From a bacterium (GTDB lineage Bacteria; Acidobacteriota; Thermoanaerobaculia; Multivoradales; J023), in the NCBI GenBank assembly GCA_024226315.1, contig JAAELT010000433.1, forward strand, positions 1 through 45,593: a stretch of 45,593 bases of DNA, given 5' to 3'. The position numbers were made by a program, and so were the translations under genes. Positions 39,097 to 45,593 of the stretch are shown in pieces. The stretch's first letter is position 1. Every line of letters begins with the position of its first letter. The notes beneath the pieces are model-generated. The model was not told the DNA's origin, made no database searches, and was given only the letters and a program-made list of their open reading frames with translations.

Positions 39097-40518
39097 TCAT
39101 TCCAGACCGTACTGCGTGATCTTGGCCGCCAGCGTATTTCGGGAGATCCCGAGCAGCTTCGCGGCGGGCCGCCTCAGGCCGCTGGTCTGTGCCAGGGCCT
39201 CCTGGATCACTTCGCGCTCGACCTCCGCGACCCGCTCCCTGAGATCGAGGGAGCGGTCGGGCGCCTGCGCCGCGGGCTCTTCCGCCGGCACCGGCTCGGG
39301 AGGCGTCGCCGGGAAGCGAATCTTCTCGGGCAGCAGAGACGAGTCGATGGTCTGTCCTGGCAGGGCGTGCTGGACGATTCGACGCAGCTCGTGCTGGAGC
39401 TCGCGGACGTTGCCCGGCCAGTCGTAGGCCATGAGCAGGGAGAGGGCGTGCTGGGACAGGCCGCGCAGTCGCAGCTCCAGCTCTTCGGCGAAGGTTTGGA
39501 CAAAGTGCTGAATCAGCGCCGGCAGGTCCTCCCGCCTGGCGCGCAGAGGCGGTACGGTGATCACCGAGGCCGCCAGCCGATAGTAGAGGTCGGCGCGAAA
39601 AATGCCTTTGGCGACTCGCTGATCCACGTCGACGTTGGTGGCACTGAGCACCCGCACGTCCACATTGACCGGCGTGCCGCCCACCGGCTGCATCTCGCCG
39701 GATTCCAGCACGCGTAGCAGCTTGGCCTGAAGCTCGGCCGGCATCTCGCCGATCTCGTCGAGAAACAGGGTGCCGTCGCGCGCTCGGGCAAAGCAGCCCG
39801 GGCGCGCGGTGACGCCGGTGGCGGCCCCGCGCACCACGCCGAACATCTCCGCTTCCAGCAGATCCGCCGGAATGGCCGCGCAGTTGACCGCCAACAGAGG
39901 CTTGTGGGCGCGTGCCGAGGAGCGGTGGAGGGTGGCTGCAATCAGCTCCTTGCCGCTGCCGGTCTCGCCCAGGATGAGCACCGGGTAGTCGCCGCCGCAG
40001 GCCATTTCGAGCTCGCGGTACAGGCCGCGAATCGCTGCCGATTGACCGGCCACGAAGCCGGGGGGAAACGACAACCTGGAGTCGTGAGAAGGTCGCGACC
40101 CTCCGCGCTGCTGGCTGTCCAGGAGGTCCGTTTCCCGCGAATCTCCCGGAACGGGTTCGGGATCTTCGGAATCGAAGACCAGCGCCAAGCGGGCGTCGGA
40201 GTCATCGACGGCTTCGAGGACCAGGGTGGCGCGGCCGACGGTGAGCTCGTCCCCGGGCACCAGCCGAGCCCGCGTCACCCGATCGCCGTTGACCAGGGTG
40301 CCGTTCTTGCTGCCCCGATCCTCGACGATCAGTCCGCCTGTTGCGGCGGTCAGCACGGCGTGCTCCCGCGACACCCCGGAGAAGGGCAGCACCACGTCAT
40401 GCCCCGGGTGGGACCCCACGCGAGCGACCGGCGTGCTCAGGAGAAAGGAGCGAAAAACGCCCTCGATCTCGCCGCACAGGCGGTAGGCGGTCTCGGGAGG
40501 CTGGTCGTTCGGAGACAT
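39097..40518 (-). CDS. FHA-domain AAA+ regulator with degenerate GAFTGA loop
   Basis: A 473-residue protein. Residues about 20-100 are an FHA domain (RVGSHPGHDVV, GVSREHAVL, EDRGSKNGTLVNGDRV), which binds phosphothreonine. An AAA+ domain follows with Walker A GETGSGKE, Walker B GTLFLDEIGEM and RADLYYRL. A Fis-type HTH is at the end (RPAAKLLGISRNTLAAKI). The sigma-54 contact loop reads GAATGV where GAFTGA is expected. It is divergent from a Ser/Thr kinase gene, which fits a kinase-FHA signalling pair. Start ATG 40518. TATAAT lies 49 bp upstream. Confidence 0.9.
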   Translation of the reverse strand: MSPNDQPPETAYRLCGEIEGVFRSFLLSTPVARVGSHPGHDVVLPFSGVSREHAVLTAATGGLIVEDRGSKNGTLVNGDRVTRARLVPGDELTVGRATLVLEAVDDSDARLALVFDSEDPEPVPGDSRETDLLDSQQRGGSRPSHDSRLSFPPGFVAGQSAAIRGLYRELEMACGGDYPVLILGETGSGKELIAATLHRSSARAHKPLLAVNCAAIPADLLEAEMFGVVRGAATGVTARPGCFARARDGTLFLDEIGEMPAELQAKLLRVLESGEMQPVGGTPVNVDVRVLSATNVDVDQRVAKGIFRADLYYRLAASVITVPPLRARREDLPALIQHFVQTFAEELELRLRGLSQHALSLLMAYDWPGNVRELQHELRRIVQHALPGQTIDSSLLPEKIRFPATPPEPVPAEEPAAQAPDRSLDLRERVAEVEREVIQEALAQTSGLRRPAAKLLGISRNTLAAKITQYGLE

Positions 40519-40566
40519 CGTCTTGCATCCTGGCCCGCGGCGGGGCAACGCGCCCGTGTAGCTGGC

Positions 40567-40572
40567 ATTATA
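40567..40572 (-). promoter_or_regulatory. -10 box of the FHA regulator gene
   Basis: On the minus strand TATAAT at 40572-40567 is a perfect -10 box, but no good -35 is visible at 17 bp. It leaves a leader of about 40 nt with AGGA before the ATG at 40518. Confidence 0.45.
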
Positions 40573-40629
40573 GGCGCGACCCGGCGAATACCACGTGATC
40601 GGCCGCCGTAGAAACATCGAGGCCCAACC

Positions 40630-43500
40630 GTGACGGACGGAGACGATCTTCAGCTGACATCGACTGTCGACTACGGTCGCGCCGCACGGCGACTCGACGA
40701 GGCGGGCCTCGATCGTGGAGCGAGTCTCGGCCGCTACGTGGTGCTGGATCTGGTCGGCAGCGGCGGCATGGGGGTGATCTATTCCGCCTACGACCCCGAC
40801 CTTGACCGCAGGGTCGCCCTCAAGATCCTGCGCGCCGAGAGGTTCGCCGCCTCGCAGGCCGAGGAAGCTCGAGAGCGCCTGCTGAGGGAGGCCAAGGCCC
40901 TGGCGCGGCTGGCTCACCCGAACGTCGTCGCGGTGCACGACGTCGGTGTCGTCGGTGGCCAGGTGTTCGTCGCGATGGAGTTCATCGAGGGCATCGACCT
41001 CAAGACCTGGCTGCGGCAGGAGAAGCGCGGCTGGCGGGAGATCCTGCGGCTATTCGCGCAGGCCGGCAAAGGTCTGGCGGCGGCTCACCGGGCCGGACTC
41101 ACCCATCGGGACTTCAAGCCGGCGAACGTCATGCTCGGCGACGACGGCCGGGTGCGGGTGCTGGACTTCGGGCTCGCCATCCCGCGAGACGACGGCGCCG
41201 TCCCCGCGGGCACGGGCGCGGAAGATCTGAGCGGGTCAGGCAGCGGCAGCAGAACTGACCGGTTGACCCGCACCGGCCGCGTGGCGGGGACCCCCGCCTA
41301 CATGGCACCGGAGCAATACGACGATCCGGCGGTCACCGCCGCCTGCGATCAGTTCAGCTTCTGCGTCGCCCTGTGGGAGGCGCTCTACGATCAGCTGCCG
41401 TTCGCGGGCAAAGAACGTGGCGAGGTATTGGACAACATGCGCGCCGGGCGTCTGCGCGCGGTACCGCGAAACACCCAGGCCCCGGCCTGGCTGCGCAAGG
41501 CCGTGGCGCGCGGTCTCGCCGCCGACCCGGCGGACCGCCATCCGTCGCTGGAGGCCCTGCTCACCGCCTTGGAGAGAAAGCCTCCCAGGCGTTGGTTGGC
41601 GGCAGCCCTCGTCGTGGTGACGGCTGCCGCAGCGCTAGGCACCTATCTCCACCAGCGCTCGACGCAGCTGTGCCAGGGCGCCGAGCAGCACCTGGTGGGG
41701 ATCTGGGACACCGAACGCAAGGCGGCGATCCGGGCGGCGGTCCTGGCCAGTCCCAAACCCTACGCCGGCGGACTGTGGCAAGGTATCGAGAGGACTCTCG
41801 ACGAGTACACCTCGGACTGGGTCGAGATGCGCACCGAAGCATGTGCCGCGACCCGCCTGCGCGGCGAGCAGTCCGAGCAGCTTCTCGACCTGCGTATGGA
41901 TTGCCTCGATCGCCGCTTGACCGAGCTCCAAATGCTCGGTGATCTGCTGGTCGAAGCCGATGCCGATGCGGTCGAGCGTTCGGTGCAGGCCGCCGGCAAG
42001 CTCAGCTCGCTCGCCTCCTGCGCCGACGCCCGGGCCTTGACCGCGGTGATCCCGCCACCGGCGGACGAGAAGGCTCGGCAACTCGTCGCCGACCTGCGCG
42101 CGGACATCGCCGAGGCCAAGGCGCTCAACGACCTGGGGATCCTCGACCAGGCCCAGGCCGCCGCCGAGGTGATCGACGAGCGGCTGGAGCAGATCGCCTA
42201 CCCACCGGTGGAGGCGGAGGCTCACCGTCTCCTCGGCCTGATCGCCCAGACAGGCGAAGACCTGGAATTGGCCGAACGGCATCTCGTTCTGGCGGCGGCC
42301 AAGGCCGATCAGGGGCGCCACGACGAGGTTCGATTCTACAGCGACATCGCTCTGGTCTGGGTGCATCGGGCCGATGTCGAGCAGGCACGTCGCTGGCTCG
42401 AGCTGGCCCGGGGGGCCCTGGAACGCCTGGGCCGTCCGCCGACACTTCTCGCCTCGTGGCACCAGACCGCCGCGATGATCCACCTGCGTGCCGGCGAGTA
42501 TCGAGAGGCCGCTGAGGCCGCGACCACGGCGGCGGACCTCAGCCGGCGCCACAACGGACCGTCGCACCGGTTCACGGTCCGCAGCCTTTCGACGCTCGGC
42601 AATGCCTTGTATCGGCAAGCGCGCTATCCGGAAGCGCTGGCGACGTTCGAAGAGGTGACCGCGATTCGGCTCCGGACACTGGGGCCGACCCATCCGGACG
42701 TCGCCTACTCGCAGCAGGCGCAGGGCGAGCTGCTGAAGAACCTGGGACGGTACGAGGAGGCCCGCGAGCTGTTGACGACGGCCCTCGCCACCCTGGAGCA
42801 GGCTCTCGGTCCGGACCACTCGCGGGTCGCCATCACGGTCGAGAGCCTCGGCAATACCTACGCCCGCCTGGGGCAGCTCGAGCCGGCGCTGGCTGCGCTG
42901 CGCCGCGGCCTCGACATCTGGCGGGATCTGAACGGCGAGGACAGCTCCGCGGTCGCCGTCTCGCTGAACAATATCGGGCTGGTGTTGCGCGACCAGCGGC
43001 AGTACGACGAGGCCGAAGGCCACTTCCGCCGCGCCCTGTCGATCCACGAGCGGGAGGACGGCGCCGAACATCCCGACACGCTGATCGCGAGGGTGAACCT
43101 GGGGAGCGTACTGCTCGACCAAGGCCGGCCGCGAGAGGCGCTCGGCTACCTGGAGCCCGCTCACGATGCCGCGGAGCAGGCCCTCGGAGCGGAGCACGTG
43201 ACCAGCGTCCATTCCGGCCTGATTCTGGGCGAGGTCCTGCTGGAGCTCGGTTCGGTGCGACGCGGAACGGAGCTGATCACCACCGGCGCCGCGCTTGCCG
43301 AGCAGATCGGGGCGGCGGACTGGCTGCTCGCGATCGTCCGCTTCGCCCAGGCCCGAGCATCCTGGGCCGCCGGCGACCGTTCGGCCTCCCGGCGCCGGAT
43401 CGACGAAGCGCGCGAGATCTTCGCCGCCATGGGCTCGGCCGGAGAACACGGCCTGCGGCAGATCGAGCGCTGGCAGTCGGCGAACGCCGCCGGTGGTTGA
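40630..43500 (+). CDS. Ser/Thr protein kinase with C-terminal TPR repeats
   Basis: A 956-residue membrane kinase. The kinase domain covers residues about 35-310: VGSGGMGVIYSAYDPDLDRR, VALKIL with the ATP Lys, HRDFKPANVML as catalytic loop, LDFGLA and GTPAYMAPEQ. A transmembrane helix (LAAALVVVTAAAALGTYL) lies near residues 322-340. The outer or periplasmic part has several TPR units (residues about 500-930), for example EALATFEEVTAIRLRTLGPT and SVAVSLNNIGLVLRDQRQYD-like repeats. It should respond to a signal through the TPR part. GTG start 40630, divergent from the FHA regulator. Confidence 0.92.
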   Translation: MTDGDDLQLTSTVDYGRAARRLDEAGLDRGASLGRYVVLDLVGSGGMGVIYSAYDPDLDRRVALKILRAERFAASQAEEARERLLREAKALARLAHPNVVAVHDVGVVGGQVFVAMEFIEGIDLKTWLRQEKRGWREILRLFAQAGKGLAAAHRAGLTHRDFKPANVMLGDDGRVRVLDFGLAIPRDDGAVPAGTGAEDLSGSGSGSRTDRLTRTGRVAGTPAYMAPEQYDDPAVTAACDQFSFCVALWEALYDQLPFAGKERGEVLDNMRAGRLRAVPRNTQAPAWLRKAVARGLAADPADRHPSLEALLTALERKPPRRWLAAALVVVTAAAALGTYLHQRSTQLCQGAEQHLVGIWDTERKAAIRAAVLASPKPYAGGLWQGIERTLDEYTSDWVEMRTEACAATRLRGEQSEQLLDLRMDCLDRRLTELQMLGDLLVEADADAVERSVQAAGKLSSLASCADARALTAVIPPPADEKARQLVADLRADIAEAKALNDLGILDQAQAAAEVIDERLEQIAYPPVEAEAHRLLGLIAQTGEDLELAERHLVLAAAKADQGRHDEVRFYSDIALVWVHRADVEQARRWLELARGALERLGRPPTLLASWHQTAAMIHLRAGEYREAAEAATTAADLSRRHNGPSHRFTVRSLSTLGNALYRQARYPEALATFEEVTAIRLRTLGPTHPDVAYSQQAQGELLKNLGRYEEARELLTTALATLEQALGPDHSRVAITVESLGNTYARLGQLEPALAALRRGLDIWRDLNGEDSSAVAVSLNNIGLVLRDQRQYDEAEGHFRRALSIHEREDGAEHPDTLIARVNLGSVLLDQGRPREALGYLEPAHDAAEQALGAEHVTSVHSGLILGEVLLELGSVRRGTELITTGAALAEQIGAADWLLAIVRFAQARASWAAGDRSASRRRIDEAREIFAAMGSAGEHGLRQIERWQSANAAGG

Positions 43501-43502
43501 AA

Positions 43503-43519
43503 TTGGCTCGCAACTTGCA
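43503..43519 (+). promoter_or_regulatory. sigma-54-type promoter for the PKD-like protein
   Basis: TTGGCTCGCAACTTGCA has GG at 43505-43506 and GC at 43517-43518 with exactly 10 nt between, as required for -24/-12 recognition, and it matches TGGC-N8-TTGC-like consensus well. It lies 106 bp before the ATG at 43625. A dyad CTCGGCC-GACC-GGCCGAG at 43527-43544 follows it. Confidence 0.55.
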
Positions 43520-43624
43520 CTGTCACCTCGGCCGACCGGCCGAGAGCCCGGACGGCGCGATCCGACACGACGCGGGGTTCGCGGCCAGAAATCATCGTGT
43601 GAATCACTTCAAGAGGAGACTGAG

Positions 43625-44641
43625 ATGAAAACCCGATTCCCAACGATCCTGCTGGTTGTTCTCGCCACCGTCTGGAGCCCTTGGGCGACGGCCCAGCCTA
43701 CCGACAGGCCGGCAATCTACGTCATGAACGAGCCCGCCTGCCTGCCGTCGTCGGCCCACCCGGTCGAAGTGCAGTTCGGCACCGACATGGTTCTGGGCGT
43801 CACCGATTGGGCGTGGAATTTCGGCAACGGCCAGCAGAGCTTCGTGCTGAACCCGGTGACCGAGTATGACCACACGGGCAACTTCACGGTGAGTCTGACC
43901 GTCATGACGAGGTACTGGGGCGAACAGACGACCGTCGAAGAGAACTTTGTCCAGATCAACCAGTTGGAATTCGAGGATGACTTCGAAGATCCCGACTATA
44001 CGGACGCTCACTGGGACTACTTCGATCTCGACCTGCTGCCGAACTCGACGCTCGAGTTCGAGGTCCAGTACAATACGATCTATCCGCCCTTGGAAGGGCA
44101 GCAGAACGGCAGGATCATCTGCGTCAGCGGTGACGGCGGGGGGGTCATGCTGCCCTATCCGCCCGAGTTTCCGCCCGAGCCGAACGGTCGCTTCCTCTTC
44201 GATCTCCAACTGGTCGCCGAGGACCCCAGAGACGTCAGCTATACGGCGTTCCGGCTTTTTGCCGCCGGGGGCACGTCGTCCGAAGCCGCCGCCCTGCGGG
44301 TGCAGCGCGAGAACGGCCAGTTCCAGGTTCGGGTCCAGGGCGGGGGCGCCGCGGCTTCCTGGCATACCCTGGTCAATCCCGATCGTCCCGTGCTGACCGT
44401 GGATCTCGACTGGCACGAGGACTATTCGGGCAACGGCAGGAGCGTGCTCAGAGCGCGGATCCAGGAAGACGGGCAACCCGTCGTGACCCAGTACCTGGAA
44501 GGGGAGCTCACCGGAACGGGAGGGTTCACGACCATCGAGCTCGGGTTGATGCACCTCGTCTGGCCCTATGCCGGCAGCGCCGGCAAGCTTCGGGTCGACA
44601 ACTTCAACCAATGTGACTTCTCGAACCGGCCGAGTCTCTAA
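43625..44641 (+). CDS. secreted protein with PKD-like domain
   Basis: A 338-residue protein with a signal peptide (FPTILLVVLATVWSPWATAQ). A PKD-like beta domain follows at residues about 40-115 (WAWNFGNGQQSFVLNPVTEY, then HTGNFTVSLTV). The rest is a beta-rich region resembling a lectin/laminin-G-like module (FLFDLQLVAEDPR, LRVQRENGQFQVRV). It is probably a secreted or surface-bound binding protein. GGAG lies about 10 bp before ATG 43625, and a sigma-54-type promoter lies upstream. A strong hairpin follows the gene. Confidence 0.8.
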   Translation: MKTRFPTILLVVLATVWSPWATAQPTDRPAIYVMNEPACLPSSAHPVEVQFGTDMVLGVTDWAWNFGNGQQSFVLNPVTEYDHTGNFTVSLTVMTRYWGEQTTVEENFVQINQLEFEDDFEDPDYTDAHWDYFDLDLLPNSTLEFEVQYNTIYPPLEGQQNGRIICVSGDGGGVMLPYPPEFPPEPNGRFLFDLQLVAEDPRDVSYTAFRLFAAGGTSSEAAALRVQRENGQFQVRVQGGGAAASWHTLVNPDRPVLTVDLDWHEDYSGNGRSVLRARIQEDGQPVVTQYLEGELTGTGGFTTIELGLMHLVWPYAGSAGKLRVDNFNQCDFSNRPSL

Positions 44642-44685
44642 TAGGAGCGGAGCCGGCAGAGACGCCCGGCTCAGTTTCTGCGCAA

Positions 44686-44712
44686 CCGGCGGCTCAATCT
44701 CTGAGCCGCCGG
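44686..44712 (+). terminator. strong hairpin after the PKD-like gene
   Basis: CCGGCGGCTCA (44686-44696) and TGAGCCGCCGG (44702-44712) pair perfectly around 5 nt. Related pieces (GGCTCAGTTTCTG before, CCAGTATCTGAGCCGC after) make a degenerate tandem repeat of about 20-23 bp. There is no T tract. Confidence 0.55.
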
Positions 44713-44729
44713 CCCAGTATCTGAGCCGC

Positions 44730-44781
44730 TTGACAGCCCCGGTTTGCCAGGGCTACACTCGAAAGGTCATATGTCTATGAC
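44730..44781 (+). promoter_or_regulatory. sigma70 promoter and operator of the hydantoinase gene
   Basis: TTGACA (44730-44735) and TACACT (44754-44759) are 18 bp apart. The perfect dyad GTCATA-TGTC-TATGAC at 44766-44781 overlaps the expected transcription start, so repression by a dimeric regulator is likely. Confidence 0.65.
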
Positions 44782-44825
44782 AATTAAATAAGACATCCGA
44801 CGCTCGAGAACGGAAGGAGAGAACC

Positions 44826-45593
44826 ATGGCCTATCGCCTGGGTGTGGACGTGGGCGGCACGTTCACCGATCTGATGCTGGTTCACGACGAGAGCGGGCGC
44901 CTGTTCCGGGTGAAGACGCCGTCGACCCCCGCAGATCCTTCCGAGGGCGTGCTCGTCGGGGTGCACCGGATCCTCGAAGAGAGCGGTGTGGCTCCCGGCG
45001 AGCTGGCCAACGTCATGCACGGCACGACGGTGGCCACCAATGCGGTTCTCGAGTCCAAGGGCTCCCGGGTGGGGTTGATCACCACCCGTGGCTTCGGCCA
45101 GATCCTGCACCTGGCCCGGTCGCAGACCCCTGGTCCGCTCGCCGGCTGGATGATCATGATCAAGCCCGATCCGCCGGCGGCGCTCGAAGACACCCGCGAG
45201 GCCGACGAGCGCATGGGCGCGCGCGGCGACGTGGTGGCCCCGGTCGACCGCGACCAGGTGCGGGGAATCGTCAAGAACCTGGTGGACTCGGGTGTCGAGT
45301 CGCTCACGGTGTCGCTGATCAATTCCTACGCCAACCCGGCCCACGAGCGCGAGATCGGCGGCATCATCGAAGAGATCTACCCTGGCTTCTCGGTGACGTT
45401 GTCCTCCGACGTGCTACCGGAGTTCCGCGAGTACGAGCGCACGCTCACCGCCTGCATGAATTCCTACGTGCGGCCCAAGGTGGCCGGCTACGTAAAGAAC
45501 CTGGAATCGTCGCTGAAGGACCGGGGCATCGATTGCGCAATCAACATTCTGCGCTCCGACGCCGGCCTGATGAGCACCGAGGTGACCCGCGAG
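44826..45593 (+). CDS. hydantoinase/oxoprolinase family protein (HyuA-like), 3' end outside the window
   Basis: The first 256 residues of a hydantoinase A/oxoprolinase/acetone-carboxylase-beta-type protein. The N-terminal phosphate-binding motif YRLGVDVGGTFTDLMLV is typical, followed by MHGTTVATNAVLESKG and VTLSSDVLPEFREYERTLTA. Members hydrolyse cyclic amides such as N-methylhydantoin or 5-oxoproline with ATP, usually together with a HyuB partner encoded next. The substrate cannot be told here. GGAAGGAGAG lies before ATG 44826, and a good promoter with an operator precedes it. Confidence 0.92.
   Translation, partial: MAYRLGVDVGGTFTDLMLVHDESGRLFRVKTPSTPADPSEGVLVGVHRILEESGVAPGELANVMHGTTVATNAVLESKGSRVGLITTRGFGQILHLARSQTPGPLAGWMIMIKPDPPAALEDTREADERMGARGDVVAPVDRDQVRGIVKNLVDSGVESLTVSLINSYANPAHEREIGGIIEEIYPGFSVTLSSDVLPEFREYERTLTACMNSYVRPKVAGYVKNLESSLKDRGIDCAINILRSDAGLMSTEVTRE

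Overview
The window is GC-rich bacterial chromosome with dense coding on both strands. Several traits point to a deep-branching free-living group such as Acidobacteriota (Thermoanaerobaculia-like) or a neighbouring phylum: HRDFKP-type Ser/Thr kinases with TPRs, a PATAN/DUF4388 response regulator, a DUF1800-DUF1501 pair, a PTPS-III-type pterin enzyme, and many starts preceded by a -10-like TANNNT only 6-9 nt upstream. This taxonomic placement is an inference from gene content.

Region 1 (1-5.4 kb) starts with two tRNA-Arg genes and then looks like a decayed integration site. It holds a reverse-transcriptase-like remnant, two tyrosine-recombinase remnants, a ribbon-helix-helix gene, an XRE-ImmA regulator whose DUF4411 toxin partner is broken by an internal deletion, a PIN-domain remnant, an array of nine dyads spaced exactly 42 bp apart, a truncated copy of a gene family that also occurs at 34 kb, and two small genes (DUF1360-like and its neighbour).

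Region 2 (5.4-16 kb) is the most interesting part. It contains an AAA_14/DUF4143 ATPase, three VapBC-type modules and two large convergent genes of the DUF4062-NACHT-(TIR-like)-FGE/C-lectin architecture. The last 126 bp of the two large genes are almost identical although the genes are otherwise diverged. All 11 differences lie at sites where one copy has A, which is the signature of a diversity-generating retroelement (DGR) acting on two target genes. A C-terminal reverse-transcriptase remnant lies between them. No template repeat or complete RT was found in the window.

Region 3 (16-33.3 kb) is mostly ordinary chromosome: a half-ABC exporter with a heterodimer-type Walker B, a PTPS-family enzyme, methionine aminopeptidase, an Na+/solute symporter with a small membrane partner, DUF1800 and DUF1501 exported proteins, a large proline-rich membrane protein, a response regulator, an unusual membrane fusion of an Hsp90-type ATPase with a transglutaminase next to a degenerate partner, and FabI.

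Region 4 (33.3-45.6 kb) begins with a second type of 42-bp repeat array, followed by a gene of unknown function, an MNT-HEPN pair whose HEPN gene carries a duplicated 3' end of the preceding unknown gene, a CaCA antiporter, a beta-lactamase-fold hydrolase, a DUF1838 protein, a divergent pair of FHA-AAA+ regulator and Ser/Thr kinase, a secreted PKD-like protein behind a sigma-54-type promoter, and the start of a hydantoinase/oxoprolinase gene that runs off the end. Three unrelated arrays with the same 42-bp period (3.8, 15.1 and 33.3 kb) recur through the window.
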